Assembly: GCA_018818785.1 (NCBI GenBank)
Contig: JAHIRF010000005.1
Coordinates: forward strand, 62,001-126,000
DNA: 64,000 bases
Reading direction: 5' to 3'
DNA from: Thermoplasmatota archaeon
GTDB lineage: Archaea > Thermoplasmatota > Thermoplasmata > UBA10834
The notes beneath the pieces are model-generated. The model saw nothing but the letters and a program-made list of their open reading frames with translations. It searched no databases and was not told the DNA's origin. The number at the start of each line of letters is the position of its first letter. Position 1 is the stretch's first letter. Shown piece after piece: positions 28,836-40,116 of this stretch. The position numbers and the translations under genes were made by a program.

Positions 28836-29162
28836 ATGGGGAAGGCAGAGATCCTCCAGAAGATCAAGATCGCGGAGGAGCAGGTCCGCGCGATGATTAA
28901 GCAGGCCGAGGAGAAGCGGAAAGCGCTGCAGGCAGAGGGAAAGCGGATGACCATAGAGGTGGTCGACGCTGCTGACGCCGAACTGAAAAAGCAGATCGAC
29001 CGTCGCATCGCTGACGCAAAGAATGCCATCGGAGCGAAGAAGAAGGCAATCCTCGCAGAGGGTGTCAGGAAGGCAGATGCTCTGGAATCACGCGCTCGTG
29101 CTAACTCTAGCAATGTCCGGGCCTTGGTTCTAACGGAGTTCGAGAGGACCGCAGATGCTTAA
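28836..29162 (+). CDS. atpH: A-type ATP synthase peripheral stalk subunit H
   Basis: Charged coiled-coil MGKAEILQKIKIAEEQVRAMIKQAEEKRKALQAEGKRM; first gene of the ATPase operon. Confidence 0.85.
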   Translation: MGKAEILQKIKIAEEQVRAMIKQAEEKRKALQAEGKRMTIEVVDAADAELKKQIDRRIADAKNAIGAKKKAILAEGVRKADALESRARANSSNVRALVLTEFERTADA

Positions 29163-31146
29163 GCCGGAAGAAATGACCCGTGCGGTAGTAGTCGGGTCAA
29201 TCGAGAGTCTCGATGTCACGATCGAGGGTCTGTACGTGCTTGGAGTATTGCACCTCATCGATTTCAACGAACAGGATGAGGACTTCAAGATCGGCCAACC
29301 ATTGGAGAAGGCATCGGATGCGTCGAAGAAGCTCATCAAGCTCCGGTCGATGATTCGAGCGCTCGAGATAGAACCACACAAGCTACGTGAGAAGATGCCC
29401 GTCTCCGAGATCACCAAGACTCTGGAGCAGGCGCTCGTCACACTCGACCTCAACACTTCAAAGAAAGCCGAGAACAGGCAGAGGATACAGTCACTCATCC
29501 ACGAGAAGAGGATCGAGATAACCTCACTCGAACCTTTTGCGCCTTTTGGAATCGCCATCGAAGACTTCGGAGGCTACGAATCGATTATCTCATTCGTGGG
29601 TCTTTGCACGGCCGACCCTACCCTGGCGTTCAGCAGCAAGCTTCGTGAATCGGAGATATTCACCAATCCGCGCAAGAGCGATATCGCGATCGCAGCCTTT
29701 GTCGGGACAGACGACCGGGCAGAAGCGCAACGGATATTGTCTGAACATGGTTTCCAGGAAGCGAAGATCCCACAGGTGACCGGCGCTCCTGGAGACGTCA
29801 TTGCCAGGAACAAGTCCGAGATAGCGGACCTGGAGAAGGACCTCGAGCGAACGGAGGCGGACCTCGATGCTATCAGGAAGAAATTCGCAGGCCTCATCAT
29901 CTCGTCCGAGGAACATCTGTCTATCGAGGTGCTCAAGGCGGAGACGCCTCTCAAGATAGCGACCACTATGAATTCGTTCGTAATCGACGGATGGATCCCC
30001 AGCAGCAAGGTCAAGATGCTTCAGGATTCCCTGAACCGGCAATGTTGCGGACTTGCGTTCGTTGAGACCCTTCCAAGCGAGAAGGGGGATGAACCACCCG
30101 TCAAGCTGAAGAACGCAAAACCGGTCAAACCATTCGAGTTCTTCCTTGATCTCGTGTCGACCCCAAAGTACGACGAGGTCGACCCGACGCTCATCCTGTT
30201 CATAACATTCCCCGTCTTCTTCGGGTTCATGATTGGCGACCTCGGGTTCGGGCTGGGCCTCATGGCGCTCGGCGCCTTCATGAGGTTCAAGCTCAAGGAT
30301 TCGCCAGACCTGAAGATGCTCGGCACGATCATCATCGTCAGCGGTTTGATGGCGAGTCTGTTCGGCCTGTTCGTGTTCGCCGAAGCGTTCGGCGTCCCGT
30401 TCCATCCACCGGAGGCCAACCCGGACGAGCACTCGTGGGAATCCGTCGCCAACATTCCGATACATCCGTTGCTGGACAAGATGCACGACATCAAGGAGAT
30501 GCTCGCGCTGTCGCTGCTCGCAGGATGGGTGCATCTCACGGCCGGCTTCATACTCGGGTTCGTGAATCAATATCATCACAATAAGAAGCACGCGATGGCA
30601 AAGATCGCATGGCTCTTCCTGCTCTTTGGTCTGTTCATCGAGATGATGACGATCGCAGGCTCCGCGACGGTCACGAGCGAGTTCATCAACGGCACCATAC
30701 TCAGTCCCGTGCCAGATATGACCGCTACTCTGACCGGGATCTCCGTCTCCATTCCAGCAGTCGTGTTGATACTGATAGGTGTGATCGGGCTCCCGCTGAC
30801 CGAGGGGCCTCTAGCCATGACGGAGATCATAGGGTTGTTCACCAACCTGGTCTCCTATACCAGGCTGGCCGCTCTCGCAGTAGGCAAGGGCGCGATGGCA
30901 CTGGCGTTCAACACCATGCTCTTCCCTCTGATATTCGAGAGCCACAATATCGCATTCATCGTCCTGGGAGCACTCGCCCTGTTCGTTACCCAGATGTTCT
31001 TCGTCTTCTTCCTCGGCGCATTGTCCGCAGGGATTCAAGCTATCAGATTGAACTATGTTGAATTCTTCCTCAAGTTCTTCGAGGGCGGTGGGACGGAATT
31101 CTCCCCGCTCAGATACATTAGGAAGTACTCGGTCGAAACGAAATAA
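29155..31146 (+). CDS. atpI: A-type ATP synthase subunit I/a
   Basis: 663 aa; FGFMIGDLGFGLG, TNLVSYTRLAALAVGKGAMALAFN. Confidence 0.95.
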   Translation: MLKPEEMTRAVVVGSIESLDVTIEGLYVLGVLHLIDFNEQDEDFKIGQPLEKASDASKKLIKLRSMIRALEIEPHKLREKMPVSEITKTLEQALVTLDLNTSKKAENRQRIQSLIHEKRIEITSLEPFAPFGIAIEDFGGYESIISFVGLCTADPTLAFSSKLRESEIFTNPRKSDIAIAAFVGTDDRAEAQRILSEHGFQEAKIPQVTGAPGDVIARNKSEIADLEKDLERTEADLDAIRKKFAGLIISSEEHLSIEVLKAETPLKIATTMNSFVIDGWIPSSKVKMLQDSLNRQCCGLAFVETLPSEKGDEPPVKLKNAKPVKPFEFFLDLVSTPKYDEVDPTLILFITFPVFFGFMIGDLGFGLGLMALGAFMRFKLKDSPDLKMLGTIIIVSGLMASLFGLFVFAEAFGVPFHPPEANPDEHSWESVANIPIHPLLDKMHDIKEMLALSLLAGWVHLTAGFILGFVNQYHHNKKHAMAKIAWLFLLFGLFIEMMTIAGSATVTSEFINGTILSPVPDMTATLTGISVSIPAVVLILIGVIGLPLTEGPLAMTEIIGLFTNLVSYTRLAALAVGKGAMALAFNTMLFPLIFESHNIAFIVLGALALFVTQMFFVFFLGALSAGIQAIRLNYVEFFLKFFEGGGTEFSPLRYIRKYSVETK

Positions 31147-31158
31147 GGAGGTAAGAAA

Positions 31159-31380
31159 ATGGACCCAACACAAATGGGAATGGCGTTGGTCGGCGCAGGT
31201 ATCGCGATAGGCGCAGCAGGTATCGGAACCGGCATCGCCCAAGGACAGGTAGGCGCGGCAGCGGTCGGTGCGACCGCCGAGAACCCGAAGATGTTCGGAA
31301 AGGGTATGATCCTGATGGTTCTGCCCGAAACCATAGTCATCCTCGGTTTCGTCGTTGCATTCCTGATAATGAACGCGTGA
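31159..31380 (+). CDS. atpK: A-type ATP synthase membrane rotor subunit K/c
   Basis: 73 aa two-helix hairpin; GAGIAIGAAGIGTGIAQGQVGAAAVGATAENPKMFGKGMILMVLPETIVILG. Confidence 0.95.
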   Translation: MDPTQMGMALVGAGIAIGAAGIGTGIAQGQVGAAAVGATAENPKMFGKGMILMVLPETIVILGFVVAFLIMNA

Positions 31381-31444
31381 GGCATCGAAAGTCAGAATGA
31401 ATGGTATGCTAGACGACCCAGGCGGTCTGCGGAGTTGAAGAACT

Positions 31445-32002
31445 ATGGGCTTGGACAAGGTAGTCGAGGACATCCTTCGCCGAGGCGAGGAGCGGAAGAG
31501 CGAGATAATTCGCCAAGGGGAGCGCGAGCGGGATGAGCAGTTGGCACAGACGAGTGCCATGATCGCGGAGCACCGCAAGAACGCTGAGCGGCGAGCCGAG
31601 AACGTCATCGCTCAGATGGAACAGCAGGAGCTATCCAGCGGGGAACTCGAAGCGAAGAAGTCACTCCTGGCGGCTCAGATGCGTGTGATGGAGGAGCTCA
31701 AAACGCAGGTGCTGGTAGAGTTGGCGAACTACCCTGCGGACAAGCGCAAGAAGCTGTATGGCCGACTAATGCAGAACGCTATGACGGAATTGGGAGCATG
31801 CTACGTGTACTCCAATTCCTCGGACAAGGCTCTCTTGAAACCCATCGCAGGCGTGACAGATGGTGGTGTGATGGAGTGCATGGGGGGTCTCGTCTTCGAG
31901 AGCAAGGACCGTAGTGTCAGACTCGACTACAGGTTCGAGAGCATCCTTGAGGGTGTGTGGAACAACAAGATCCAGGAGATATACTCCAGTCTGTTCGGGT
32001 GA
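31445..32002 (+). CDS. atpE: A-type ATP synthase subunit E
   Basis: 185 aa with N-terminal helix and LDYRFESILEGVWNNKIQEIYSSLFG; operon context. Confidence 0.9.
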   Translation: MGLDKVVEDILRRGEERKSEIIRQGERERDEQLAQTSAMIAEHRKNAERRAENVIAQMEQQELSSGELEAKKSLLAAQMRVMEELKTQVLVELANYPADKRKKLYGRLMQNAMTELGACYVYSNSSDKALLKPIAGVTDGGVMECMGGLVFESKDRSVRLDYRFESILEGVWNNKIQEIYSSLFG

Positions 32003-32010
32003 GATTGAGA

Positions 32011-33069
32011 ATGAGGCTCTTCGGCGGGAAAGGGAACTATGCATATGCGTGCGCACGAGTGAAAGCGCGCAAGAGTTTCCTCCTATCGAAGGACACCTAT
32101 TCGCGGATGATGGTGATGGACATACACGAGATTGGCCGGTTCCTCGGTGAGACCCAATACAGGGAGGAGATGTCCCTGTATGGTGGCAAGTACTCAGGAG
32201 CCAGCCTCGTCGAGGTCGCGGTGACAAGGAGCCTAGCTAGCACATACTCTGACGTGCTCGCGTTTACGACCGGGCATCTGCGCGAGATGGTCGGCAACTA
32301 TCTGAGAAGGTGGGACACATTCAACGTGAAGACCATCCTGAGAGGCAAGGTGTCCAAAGCAAGTAACGATGAGATCATCGACACGCTCGTCCCCGCGGGG
32401 GCCTTCTCCGAGGAATATCTGAAGACGCTGGTGGCGATGCCTTCTCTTCAGGAGATCACCGACTCGCTCATGAAGCAACCCGCCCTCAGATTGACCCTCG
32501 AGATGCAGAGGGACGTCGTCGAATTGGGCAAGCTCGCCCCGATGGAAGATCACCTGGACAAGATGCTCTACTACGACCTTCTCGATGTGATCGAACCGAC
32601 CAAGAACCCTGAGCGCCTGCTACGGGACTTCATCAGGAGGGAGGTGGACGTCACCAACCTCAAAGTCCTGTTGAAGCTCAAGGCCGAGCGGATACCCGAG
32701 GACCGCATCCAGAGATATCTGATTCCTGGAGGGTTCGAATACGGCCTGGACAAGCTCAAGACACTCGCGCAGGGTGGGGACGTATCGACCATAGTCGCAG
32801 AGCTGGAGAAGTCATCATTGTTCGAGGAGTCCAGGCCTGCCTTGGAACGATATAGGGCAGACGCGCACATGTCCACGCTCACGATAGCATTGGACAAATC
32901 GTTGATAGGTCAGAGTGAGAAGTTCGCCCACTTCTATCCTCTATCCGTGCTCCCGATCGTGAACTACATGATACGGAAGAAGGTGGAAGTGGACAATATC
33001 AGGATAATCGCGAGAGGAAAAGAGAGCGGCCTCTCCAGCAAAGTGATCGAAGAGCTCTTGGTGATGTGA
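32011..33069 (+). CDS. atpC: A-type ATP synthase subunit C
   Basis: GNYAYACARVKARKSFLLSKDTYSRMM, NVKTILRGK, VTNLKVLLKLKAERI; start MRLFGG. Confidence 0.93.
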   Translation: MRLFGGKGNYAYACARVKARKSFLLSKDTYSRMMVMDIHEIGRFLGETQYREEMSLYGGKYSGASLVEVAVTRSLASTYSDVLAFTTGHLREMVGNYLRRWDTFNVKTILRGKVSKASNDEIIDTLVPAGAFSEEYLKTLVAMPSLQEITDSLMKQPALRLTLEMQRDVVELGKLAPMEDHLDKMLYYDLLDVIEPTKNPERLLRDFIRREVDVTNLKVLLKLKAERIPEDRIQRYLIPGGFEYGLDKLKTLAQGGDVSTIVAELEKSSLFEESRPALERYRADAHMSTLTIALDKSLIGQSEKFAHFYPLSVLPIVNYMIRKKVEVDNIRIIARGKESGLSSKVIEELLVM

Positions 33070-33369
33070 ATGGAGATCGCAGTGGTAGGGTCTGAGGAGT
33101 TCGTCGTCGGCTTCAGACTCGCTGGGATAAGGAAGGTGTACGGCGTGGAACCCGACAAGTTGCAGGAGACGATATTGCAGCTGTTGGAGGAGAAGAGCGT
33201 CGGCATACTAGCAGTCCACTCGAAGGACATCGAGAGGCTGCCCCAGCCGCTGCGCGACAGGATGATGGCAAGCGTGGATCCCGTGGTCATCCCCGTCGGT
33301 GAGGAAGAAGGCGACATGAGAGACAAGATCAGAAGGGCGATGGGAATCGACCTTTACAAGACGAAATGA
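33070..33369 (+). CDS. atpF: A-type ATP synthase subunit F
   Basis: 99 aa; VVGSEEFVVGFRLAGIRKVY. Confidence 0.93.
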   Translation: MEIAVVGSEEFVVGFRLAGIRKVYGVEPDKLQETILQLLEEKSVGILAVHSKDIERLPQPLRDRMMASVDPVVIPVGEEEGDMRDKIRRAMGIDLYKTK

Positions 33370-33384
33370 GAGGAAGTGTTCCGT

Positions 33385-35121
33385 ATGGCGGATGAGATGA
33401 GAGGGAAGATCAGCAGAGTCGCAGGTCCCGTGGTGACTGCCGAGGGCATCTCGCCCAGGATGTACGACGTCGTGCTAGTCGGCGAGATGAAACTCATGGG
33501 TGAGGTCATCAAGCTCGTGGGCGACAAGACCGTCATCCAGGTCTATGAGGACACGTCGGGCATCCGCCCTGGTGAGGAGGTCGTCGACACAGGCGCCCCT
33601 CTGCAGGTGGAGTTGGGACCCGGCCTGCTATCGAGCATCTACGACGGAGTCCAGAGACCGCTGCCCGTCCTGAGGGACAAGCAAGGCGATTTCGTATCGA
33701 GAGGAGTGACAGCTCCTGGTCTCGACCGCACGAAGAAATGGAAGTTCAAACCGACAGTCAAGAAAGGAGACGACCTTCATGGCGGCATGGTCGTGGGCGA
33801 GGTCCCCGAGGGGAACATCGTACACAAGATCATGCTCCCTCCGAATGCGAAGGGTAAGGTAGTCAGGATCTCCGAAGGGGATTTCACAATAGAGGAGATC
33901 ATCGGCGAGCTCGACTCCGGCCACAAGATCATGATGTTGCAGAAGTGGGCTGTCAGGAAGTCGAGGCCATATGTCGAGAAGCTCCTTCCGGACATCCCTC
34001 TCGTCACAGGTCAGAGGGTCCTGGACATGCTCTTCCCATTGGCAAAGGGCGGAACGGCCGCCATCCCCGGCGGGTTCGGGACCGGGAAGACGGTCACATC
34101 ACAGCAACTCTCCAAGTGGAGCGATGCGCAGATAGTGGTCTATGTCGGATGCGGCGAGCGCGGGAACGAGATGACCGAGGTGCTCACAACATTCCCGGAG
34201 CTGGAGGACCCGAAGAGTGGGAAACCTCTCATGGGCAGAACGATCCTCATCGCGAACACGTCGAACATGCCAGTCGCTGCGCGAGAAGCCTCCGTTTATA
34301 CTGGTATCACAGTCGCCGAATATTACCGGGACATGGGATATGATGTCTCTCTGATGGCCGATTCGACATCCAGATGGGCCGAGGCCATGAGGGAGATCTC
34401 GTCCAGGCTCGAGGAGATGCCAGGCGAGGAAGGATACCCTGCCTATCTCGCATCTAGATTGTCAGAATTCTATGAGAGATGCGGTCGCGTGAACACACTC
34501 GCAGGACCGACCGGCTCCATATCGGTCATCGGCGCAGTATCGCCATCCGGCGGAGATTTCAGCGAGCCTGTCACTCAGAGCACCCTCAGGATCGTGAAGG
34601 TCTTCTGGGCGCTCGACTCCAAGCTCAGGGAACGGAGACATTTCCCTGCCATCAACTGGTTGACCTCTTACAGCCTGTACAGCCCGATCCTGGAGGAATG
34701 GTACCGCCAGAACGTCGCGGAAGACTGGAATCCGCTCAGGCTCTGGGCCATGGACAATCTCCAGAAGGAGTCCGAGCTGCAGGAGATCGTCCAGCTGGTC
34801 GGATCAGATGCGTTGCCGGACGAGCAGAGGCTGACTTTGGAGGTCGCAAGGATGATCCGGGAATTCTTCCTGCAGCAGAGTGCGTACCACGCGGTGGACA
34901 CATACAGTCCGTTGAGACGTCAGTATGATTACATGAACGCGATCCGCAGGTATGCGGAACTCGCCAAGAAGGCTCTGGCTCTCGAGGTGCCCTTGGAGAA
35001 GGTCATCTCTCTCACGGTCAGGTCGGACCTCGGCAAATTGAAGTTCGAAGAGACGATCGACAAGGACCTTAAGTCGATCCTGGGTGAGATGGACAGACAG
35101 TTCTCAGAGCTGGGGGTGTGA
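33385..35121 (+). CDS. atpA: A-type ATP synthase subunit A
   Basis: [55 protein letters not shown]. Confidence 0.98.
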   Translation: MADEMRGKISRVAGPVVTAEGISPRMYDVVLVGEMKLMGEVIKLVGDKTVIQVYEDTSGIRPGEEVVDTGAPLQVELGPGLLSSIYDGVQRPLPVLRDKQGDFVSRGVTAPGLDRTKKWKFKPTVKKGDDLHGGMVVGEVPEGNIVHKIMLPPNAKGKVVRISEGDFTIEEIIGELDSGHKIMMLQKWAVRKSRPYVEKLLPDIPLVTGQRVLDMLFPLAKGGTAAIPGGFGTGKTVTSQQLSKWSDAQIVVYVGCGERGNEMTEVLTTFPELEDPKSGKPLMGRTILIANTSNMPVAAREASVYTGITVAEYYRDMGYDVSLMADSTSRWAEAMREISSRLEEMPGEEGYPAYLASRLSEFYERCGRVNTLAGPTGSISVIGAVSPSGGDFSEPVTQSTLRIVKVFWALDSKLRERRHFPAINWLTSYSLYSPILEEWYRQNVAEDWNPLRLWAMDNLQKESELQEIVQLVGSDALPDEQRLTLEVARMIREFFLQQSAYHAVDTYSPLRRQYDYMNAIRRYAELAKKALALEVPLEKVISLTVRSDLGKLKFEETIDKDLKSILGEMDRQFSELGV

Positions 35122-35125
35122 TGTA

Positions 35126-36505
35126 ATGGTCAAGGAATACCACACGATAAGCCAGGTCGCAGGCCCGCTGGTCTTCGTCAAGAAAACCGAGCCAATATCC
35201 TACGGGGAATTGGTCTCGATCAGCCTGCCGGACGGGTCGACCAAGAGAGGCCAGGTCCTAGACACATCGAACGAAGTGGTCGTCGTGCAGGTCTTCGAAG
35301 GTACTGGCGGCATCAACCGTTCGTCGGGCGTCAAATTCCTGGGCGAGACCGTCAAGATGCCGGTCTCCAAGGACATGCTCGGAAGGATACTCTCCGGCTC
35401 GGGGGACCCGCTGGACAAAGGCCCACCTATCATCCCTGAGAAGCGGCTCGAGATCATCGGCGCGGCGATCAATCCATATGCCAGGGACAATCCTCAAGAG
35501 TTCATCCAGACCGGCATCTCATCGATCGACGGCATGAACACCCTGGTCCGAGGACAGAAACTGCCAATCTTCTCAGGGTCCGGTCTTCCACATAACGACA
35601 TCGCTCTGCAGATCGCGCGACAGGCCAAGGTGCTAGGTGAGAAAGAGGAGTTCGCCGTCGTCTTCGCAGCCATGGGTATAACGAGCGAAGAGGCACAGTA
35701 TTTCATGAAGGATTTCGAAAGGACGGGCGCGCTCAAGCGAGCGGTCGTGTTCCTCAACCTCGCGGACGATCCGGCGATCGAGAGGCTGCTCACGCCGAAG
35801 CTGGCACTGACGACCGCAGAGTACCTCGCATTCGATCTCGGGATGCACGTGTTGGTCATTCTGACCGATATCACGAACTATTGCGAGGCGCTCAGGCAGA
35901 TCGGTGCGGCAAGGGAGGAGGTCCCTGCTCGGAGAGGCTATCCTGGGTACATGTACACCGACCTGGCGGGTATGTACGAGCGCGCTGGGAGGATCAAGGA
36001 CAAGGCAGGGTCGATCACCCAGTTCCCCATACTGTCCATGCCGGGCGATGATATCACTCATCCGATACCCGATCTGACGGGATACATAACGGAAGGGCAG
36101 ATCGTGGCTTCCAGGGAATTGCACAGGCAGGGCATTTATCCGCCGGTCGCGGTAGAGCGGTCGTTGTCACGTCTGATGGGCCAAGGTATCGGTCCCGGTC
36201 GTACGAGGGAGGATCACCGAGCCGTATCCGATCAGCTCTATGCCGCCTATGCCGAGGGCAGGGATCTGAGAGGGCTCGTTGCGATCGTTGGCAAGGAGGC
36301 GTTGTCCGATAGGGACAGGAATTTCCTGAACTTCGCAGAATCCTTCGAGGACAGGTTCATCCGTCAGGCGAAGGATGAGGACCGGACAATAGACCAAACG
36401 CTGGACCTCGGCTGGGAACTGCTCTCGGTGCTCCCGATAGATTCCCTGACGAAGATCGACAGGAAGTTCATCGAGAAGTATCACCCCGCGAACAAGAAGA
36501 AGTGA
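35126..36505 (+). CDS. atpB: A-type ATP synthase subunit B
   Basis: [33 protein letters not shown]; start [10 protein letters not shown]. Confidence 0.98.
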   Translation: MVKEYHTISQVAGPLVFVKKTEPISYGELVSISLPDGSTKRGQVLDTSNEVVVVQVFEGTGGINRSSGVKFLGETVKMPVSKDMLGRILSGSGDPLDKGPPIIPEKRLEIIGAAINPYARDNPQEFIQTGISSIDGMNTLVRGQKLPIFSGSGLPHNDIALQIARQAKVLGEKEEFAVVFAAMGITSEEAQYFMKDFERTGALKRAVVFLNLADDPAIERLLTPKLALTTAEYLAFDLGMHVLVILTDITNYCEALRQIGAAREEVPARRGYPGYMYTDLAGMYERAGRIKDKAGSITQFPILSMPGDDITHPIPDLTGYITEGQIVASRELHRQGIYPPVAVERSLSRLMGQGIGPGRTREDHRAVSDQLYAAYAEGRDLRGLVAIVGKEALSDRDRNFLNFAESFEDRFIRQAKDEDRTIDQTLDLGWELLSVLPIDSLTKIDRKFIEKYHPANKKK

Positions 36506-36511
36506 GTTCAG

Positions 36512-37153
36512 ATGGCCGTCAGAGAGATACAGCCTACCAGGTCGGAACTGCTCGAGACCACGAGGAAGATCAGGCTGACCAAGAACGGGCACAAGATCCT
36601 CAAGCTGAAGAGGGACGGCCTTATCCTAGAGTTCTTCAACATACTCGATCAGGCGAAGAACCTGAGACAGGAGATCGCGGGACTTTACAAGACGGCGAAG
36701 GAGACGATCGCCATCGCGTCCGCGGTGGACGGCGTGATCGCGGTCCGGTCGGCTGCCTATGCCCTCACGGTGCACCCTGAGATCCAGCTCCGCAGCAGGA
36801 ACCTGATGGGGGTCGTGGTCCCCGAGATAACATCATCCCGTATCGTGGCTCCGCTCGACGAGAGAGGTTACGGGATTATAGGGACGTCTCCCAGGATCGA
36901 CGAGGCCGCGGATGCCTACGAGAAGCTGGTCGAGACGGTCGTGAAGGCGGCCGAACTGGAGACCACGATGAAGAAGCTCTTGGAGGAGATCGAGAGGACG
37001 AAGAGGCGAGTGAACGCCCTGGAGTTCAAGGTCTTGCCGGAGCTGGAGGAGATCGAACGTTTCATCAGATTCAGACTGGAGGAGTTGGAACGTGACAACA
37101 TATTCCGTTTGAAGCGGATCAAGAACAAGACCGCTGCGAAGACCGAGGCATGA
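36512..37153 (+). CDS. atpD: A-type ATP synthase subunit D
   Basis: PTRSELLETTRKIRLTKNGHKILKLKRDGLI; C-terminal coiled coil RRVNALEFKVLPELEEIERFI. Confidence 0.95.
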   Translation: MAVREIQPTRSELLETTRKIRLTKNGHKILKLKRDGLILEFFNILDQAKNLRQEIAGLYKTAKETIAIASAVDGVIAVRSAAYALTVHPEIQLRSRNLMGVVVPEITSSRIVAPLDERGYGIIGTSPRIDEAADAYEKLVETVVKAAELETTMKKLLEEIERTKRRVNALEFKVLPELEEIERFIRFRLEELERDNIFRLKRIKNKTAAKTEA

Positions 37154-37157
37154 GGAC

Positions 37158-37283
37158 TTGCGACTGTTCGATATATTCCATGATAGGGTGAAGCTCATCA
37201 AACTCTTCTACATCGCATTCTGGGTCAGCCTGGTGTTCCTAGGGATCGGTTATGCGATCATCATCACGGATCTGTTCGGCTAG
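37158..37283 (+). CDS. Candidate 41-aa single-pass membrane peptide immediately after atpD (TTG or internal GTG start)
   Basis: Manual translation LRLFDIFHDRVKLIKLFYIAFWVSLVFLGIGYAIIITDLFG*; stop shares CTAG with the convergent glnA stop; below ORF-track threshold. Confidence 0.5.
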   Translation: MRLFDIFHDRVKLIKLFYIAFWVSLVFLGIGYAIIITDLFG

Positions 37284-38614
37284 AGCACCTTGAGATAGTT
37301 CTCGATCTCCCATCTGGTGACCTGGGTCCTGTAAGTGTCCCACTCCCTCTGCTTGATCACGATGAAGTGGTTGAACGCGTGTTCCCCCAAGGTATCCTTC
37401 ATCAATTCGCTCTTCGCGAAATAGCTCAGGGCATGGCCCAGGTTCGCGGGCAGGGACTCTATCCCGTTCTTCTCGCGGTCCTTCTGCGACATCGCGAACA
37501 GGTCCTTCTCCACAGGGTCCGGTGGGTCCAATCTCTTCTTGATGCCATCGAGGCCAGATGCCAGCATCACGGCGAACTGCAGATACGGATTGCCGGCGGG
37601 ATCAGGGTTCCTCACCTCTATCCTCGTGGCGGCTCCCCGGCCTGCAGGCACGCGGACCAGCGCGCTCCTGTTCCTGTTGGCCCATGATATATATGCCGGT
37701 GCCTCGAATCCCGGGACTATCCTCTTGTACGAATTGACCCACGAATTCAAAATCGCGCAGTTATCCTTCGCGTGGTTCAGTATTCCTGCTATGTAATGGG
37801 TCATCGTCTTCGAGAGCTCGTTCTTCGCTTTGGGATCGTAGAACGCGTTCTCGCCTTCGGCCGTGAATAATGACTGGTGCACATGCATCCCACTTCCGTT
37901 CACTCCGTACACTGGCTTGGGCATGAATGTGGCCCAGAGGTTGTGCTGCAGTGCGACCGTCTTGATCGCGTGCTTGAGCATCAGTATCCTGTCAGCTATC
38001 GAGAGCGCATCGTCGTATCTCAAGTCTATCTCGTGCTGCCCAGGTGACACCTCGTGTGTGGTCCTCTCCACATTGAACTTGAGCTGGTCCAGATAAAGAG
38101 CGGTCTCCTTTCTGACGCGTTCTGCCTGGTCCAAGGGCAACAGGTCGAAGTAGCCTCCGTGATCGGTGGGGGTGGTCGTAGGCTCACCATGTTCATCTAG
38201 CTTGAACAGGAAGAACTCGAACTCGGGGCCGGTGTTGAATACGAACCCGAGCTCCTTGGCCTTGTCCATCTGTCGTTGGAGTATGTATCTCGGGTCTCCT
38301 CTGAACCTCTTGCCATCTATCGTGAAGATGTCACATATCATCCTGGCAGTCTTCATCCTCCCCTCGGTCCATGGGAATATCAGGAATGTGTCATGGTCCG
38401 GATGCGCCCGCATATCGGACTCGTCGATCGTCGCGTAACCGACTATGGATGATCCATCGAATAATATCCCCTCATCGAGCGCCCGTTCCATCCTGGCGAC
38501 CGGCACGGACATGCACTTGACGGTGCCCAAGATGTCCATGAACTGGAATTCTATGAACTCTACCTCCTCCTTCTCGACCACTTCGAGAAGCTCCTCTTTA
38601 GTAGGTTTCGCCAT
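37280..38614 (-). CDS. glnA: Glutamine synthetase
   Basis: FQFMDILGTVKCMSVP, DGSSIVGYATIDESDM, NGSGMHVHQS, NRSALVRVP. Confidence 0.97.
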   Translation of the reverse strand: MAKPTKEELLEVVEKEEVEFIEFQFMDILGTVKCMSVPVARMERALDEGILFDGSSIVGYATIDESDMRAHPDHDTFLIFPWTEGRMKTARMICDIFTIDGKRFRGDPRYILQRQMDKAKELGFVFNTGPEFEFFLFKLDEHGEPTTTPTDHGGYFDLLPLDQAERVRKETALYLDQLKFNVERTTHEVSPGQHEIDLRYDDALSIADRILMLKHAIKTVALQHNLWATFMPKPVYGVNGSGMHVHQSLFTAEGENAFYDPKAKNELSKTMTHYIAGILNHAKDNCAILNSWVNSYKRIVPGFEAPAYISWANRNRSALVRVPAGRGAATRIEVRNPDPAGNPYLQFAVMLASGLDGIKKRLDPPDPVEKDLFAMSQKDREKNGIESLPANLGHALSYFAKSELMKDTLGEHAFNHFIVIKQREWDTYRTQVTRWEIENYLKVL

Positions 38615-38637
38615 ACCATCTCCTCCTGGACTTTCTC

Positions 38638-40077
38638 CTACTTGGTTCTGCCCTTACCTCTCTCAGATAGGCAGCCATTCTTCGTCGGTTCAGGGTGATC
38701 GATGCCCATCTTGTCTAGCCACTTTCCTCGCTCAGAGAGTGCATGCAATGCTGTGATCCCTCTCTCAGGGACAGACATGACCGGTATCCCCCTCGAATCA
38801 AGATATTGTTCCGATTCCTGATCGAAGATTCCGGCAAAACACGCAACCGTCGGCTTGCCGCTCAGCTTCGATGTGATGGCTATCCATTTGGCTATCTGGA
38901 ACAAGTTCGTCGCGGCCTGTCTCGCAGCTATCACCATGATCGCCTTGACCTCCGGCGCCCTGCCCACCGCGGTGAGGACCTTGGCGTATCTGGAAGTATC
39001 TGCGTCCCCTATGATGTCGATCGGGTTCCCCCAGCTCCAGGTCGGTGGGCAAGCCTTTCCGATGTCCTGGAGCGTTTCATCGGACAGCTCCGCGAGCTTG
39101 AGATTCATATCGAAAGCGAAATCCGTCGCGATCACTCCCATGCCGCCGGCATTCGTCACGATCGCAACGCCTTCTCCTTTCATGGGCGGCTGGTTGGCAA
39201 GCGCCTGAGCCGCATCGAACAGCTCGAACATGGTCTTGGCCCTGTATACGCCGGTCTGTTTGAACGCCCCGTCATAGGCGGAATCAGAACCGGCCAGAGC
39301 ACCAGTGTGCGATCTGGCAGCCTTCGCTCCTCTCTCAGTCCTCCCCGCCTTGAGGATCACGATCGGTTTCTTCTTGGAGGCTCTCTTGAGCGAGTCGAAG
39401 AGCGCGTGTCCATCCTTCGTAGACTCCATGTACGCTGCGATGCAGGTGGTCCTCTTATCTGATGCGAAGTGATCCACCAGATCCGAATCTCCCACGTCTG
39501 CCTTATTTCCAGAACTGACGAATGCTGAGAACCCGAGCATCTCCCTTACGGAGTATTCTATCGCCGCAGTGCAGAATGCGCCACTCTGCGAGAAGAATGC
39601 GATCGGCCCCTTCAAAGGCGAGGTCCTGGCGAAAGACGCGTTCATCTTATGGTGTGGTGAGATCACTCCGAGGGAATTGGGCCCCACTATCCTCATCCTG
39701 TGTTTTTTGGATATTTCTAAGATGAGGTTCTCTCTGTCTCGTCCCTCCTGGTCACCTTCCGAGAAGCCCGCGGATATCACCACCGCCCCTTTGACCTTCT
39801 TCCTCCCTGCCTGCTCAAGAACATCGGGCACTATCTTCGCAGGGACGACTACTATGGCGAGATCAACACTATCCGGACAATCGGTTATCTTCGGATAACA
39901 TGGCATCCCCAGGATTTCGTCATAGTTCGGGTTCACGAAGTGTATCCTGCCATCGTATCCCTCTCCATAGAGGTTCTCTATTACGATGTTGCCTATCTTT
40001 CCCGGGGTCGGGGTGGCACCTATCACAGCGACCGATCTTGGCTTGAAGAAGACCTCCAACTCTCGCATGAGTCTCAA
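38638..40077 (-). CDS. CoA-binding/succinyl-CoA-ligase-like protein: ADP-forming acetyl-CoA synthetase alpha subunit
   Basis: RSVAVIGATPTPGKIGN, FFSQSGAFCTAA, RSHTGALAGSDSAYDGAFKQTG. Confidence 0.88.
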   Translation of the reverse strand: MRLMRELEVFFKPRSVAVIGATPTPGKIGNIVIENLYGEGYDGRIHFVNPNYDEILGMPCYPKITDCPDSVDLAIVVVPAKIVPDVLEQAGRKKVKGAVVISAGFSEGDQEGRDRENLILEISKKHRMRIVGPNSLGVISPHHKMNASFARTSPLKGPIAFFSQSGAFCTAAIEYSVREMLGFSAFVSSGNKADVGDSDLVDHFASDKRTTCIAAYMESTKDGHALFDSLKRASKKKPIVILKAGRTERGAKAARSHTGALAGSDSAYDGAFKQTGVYRAKTMFELFDAAQALANQPPMKGEGVAIVTNAGGMGVIATDFAFDMNLKLAELSDETLQDIGKACPPTWSWGNPIDIIGDADTSRYAKVLTAVGRAPEVKAIMVIAARQAATNLFQIAKWIAITSKLSGKPTVACFAGIFDQESEQYLDSRGIPVMSVPERGITALHALSERGKWLDKMGIDHPEPTKNGCLSERGKGRTK

Positions 40078-40116
40078 TCCCGCTCACACGATATCAAATA
40101 TACTCTCATAAAGGGT

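Noticed and set aside
29590-30591. 333-aa minus ORF opposite atpI
   Set aside because: Antisense shadow; atpI has strong family motifs on the plus strand
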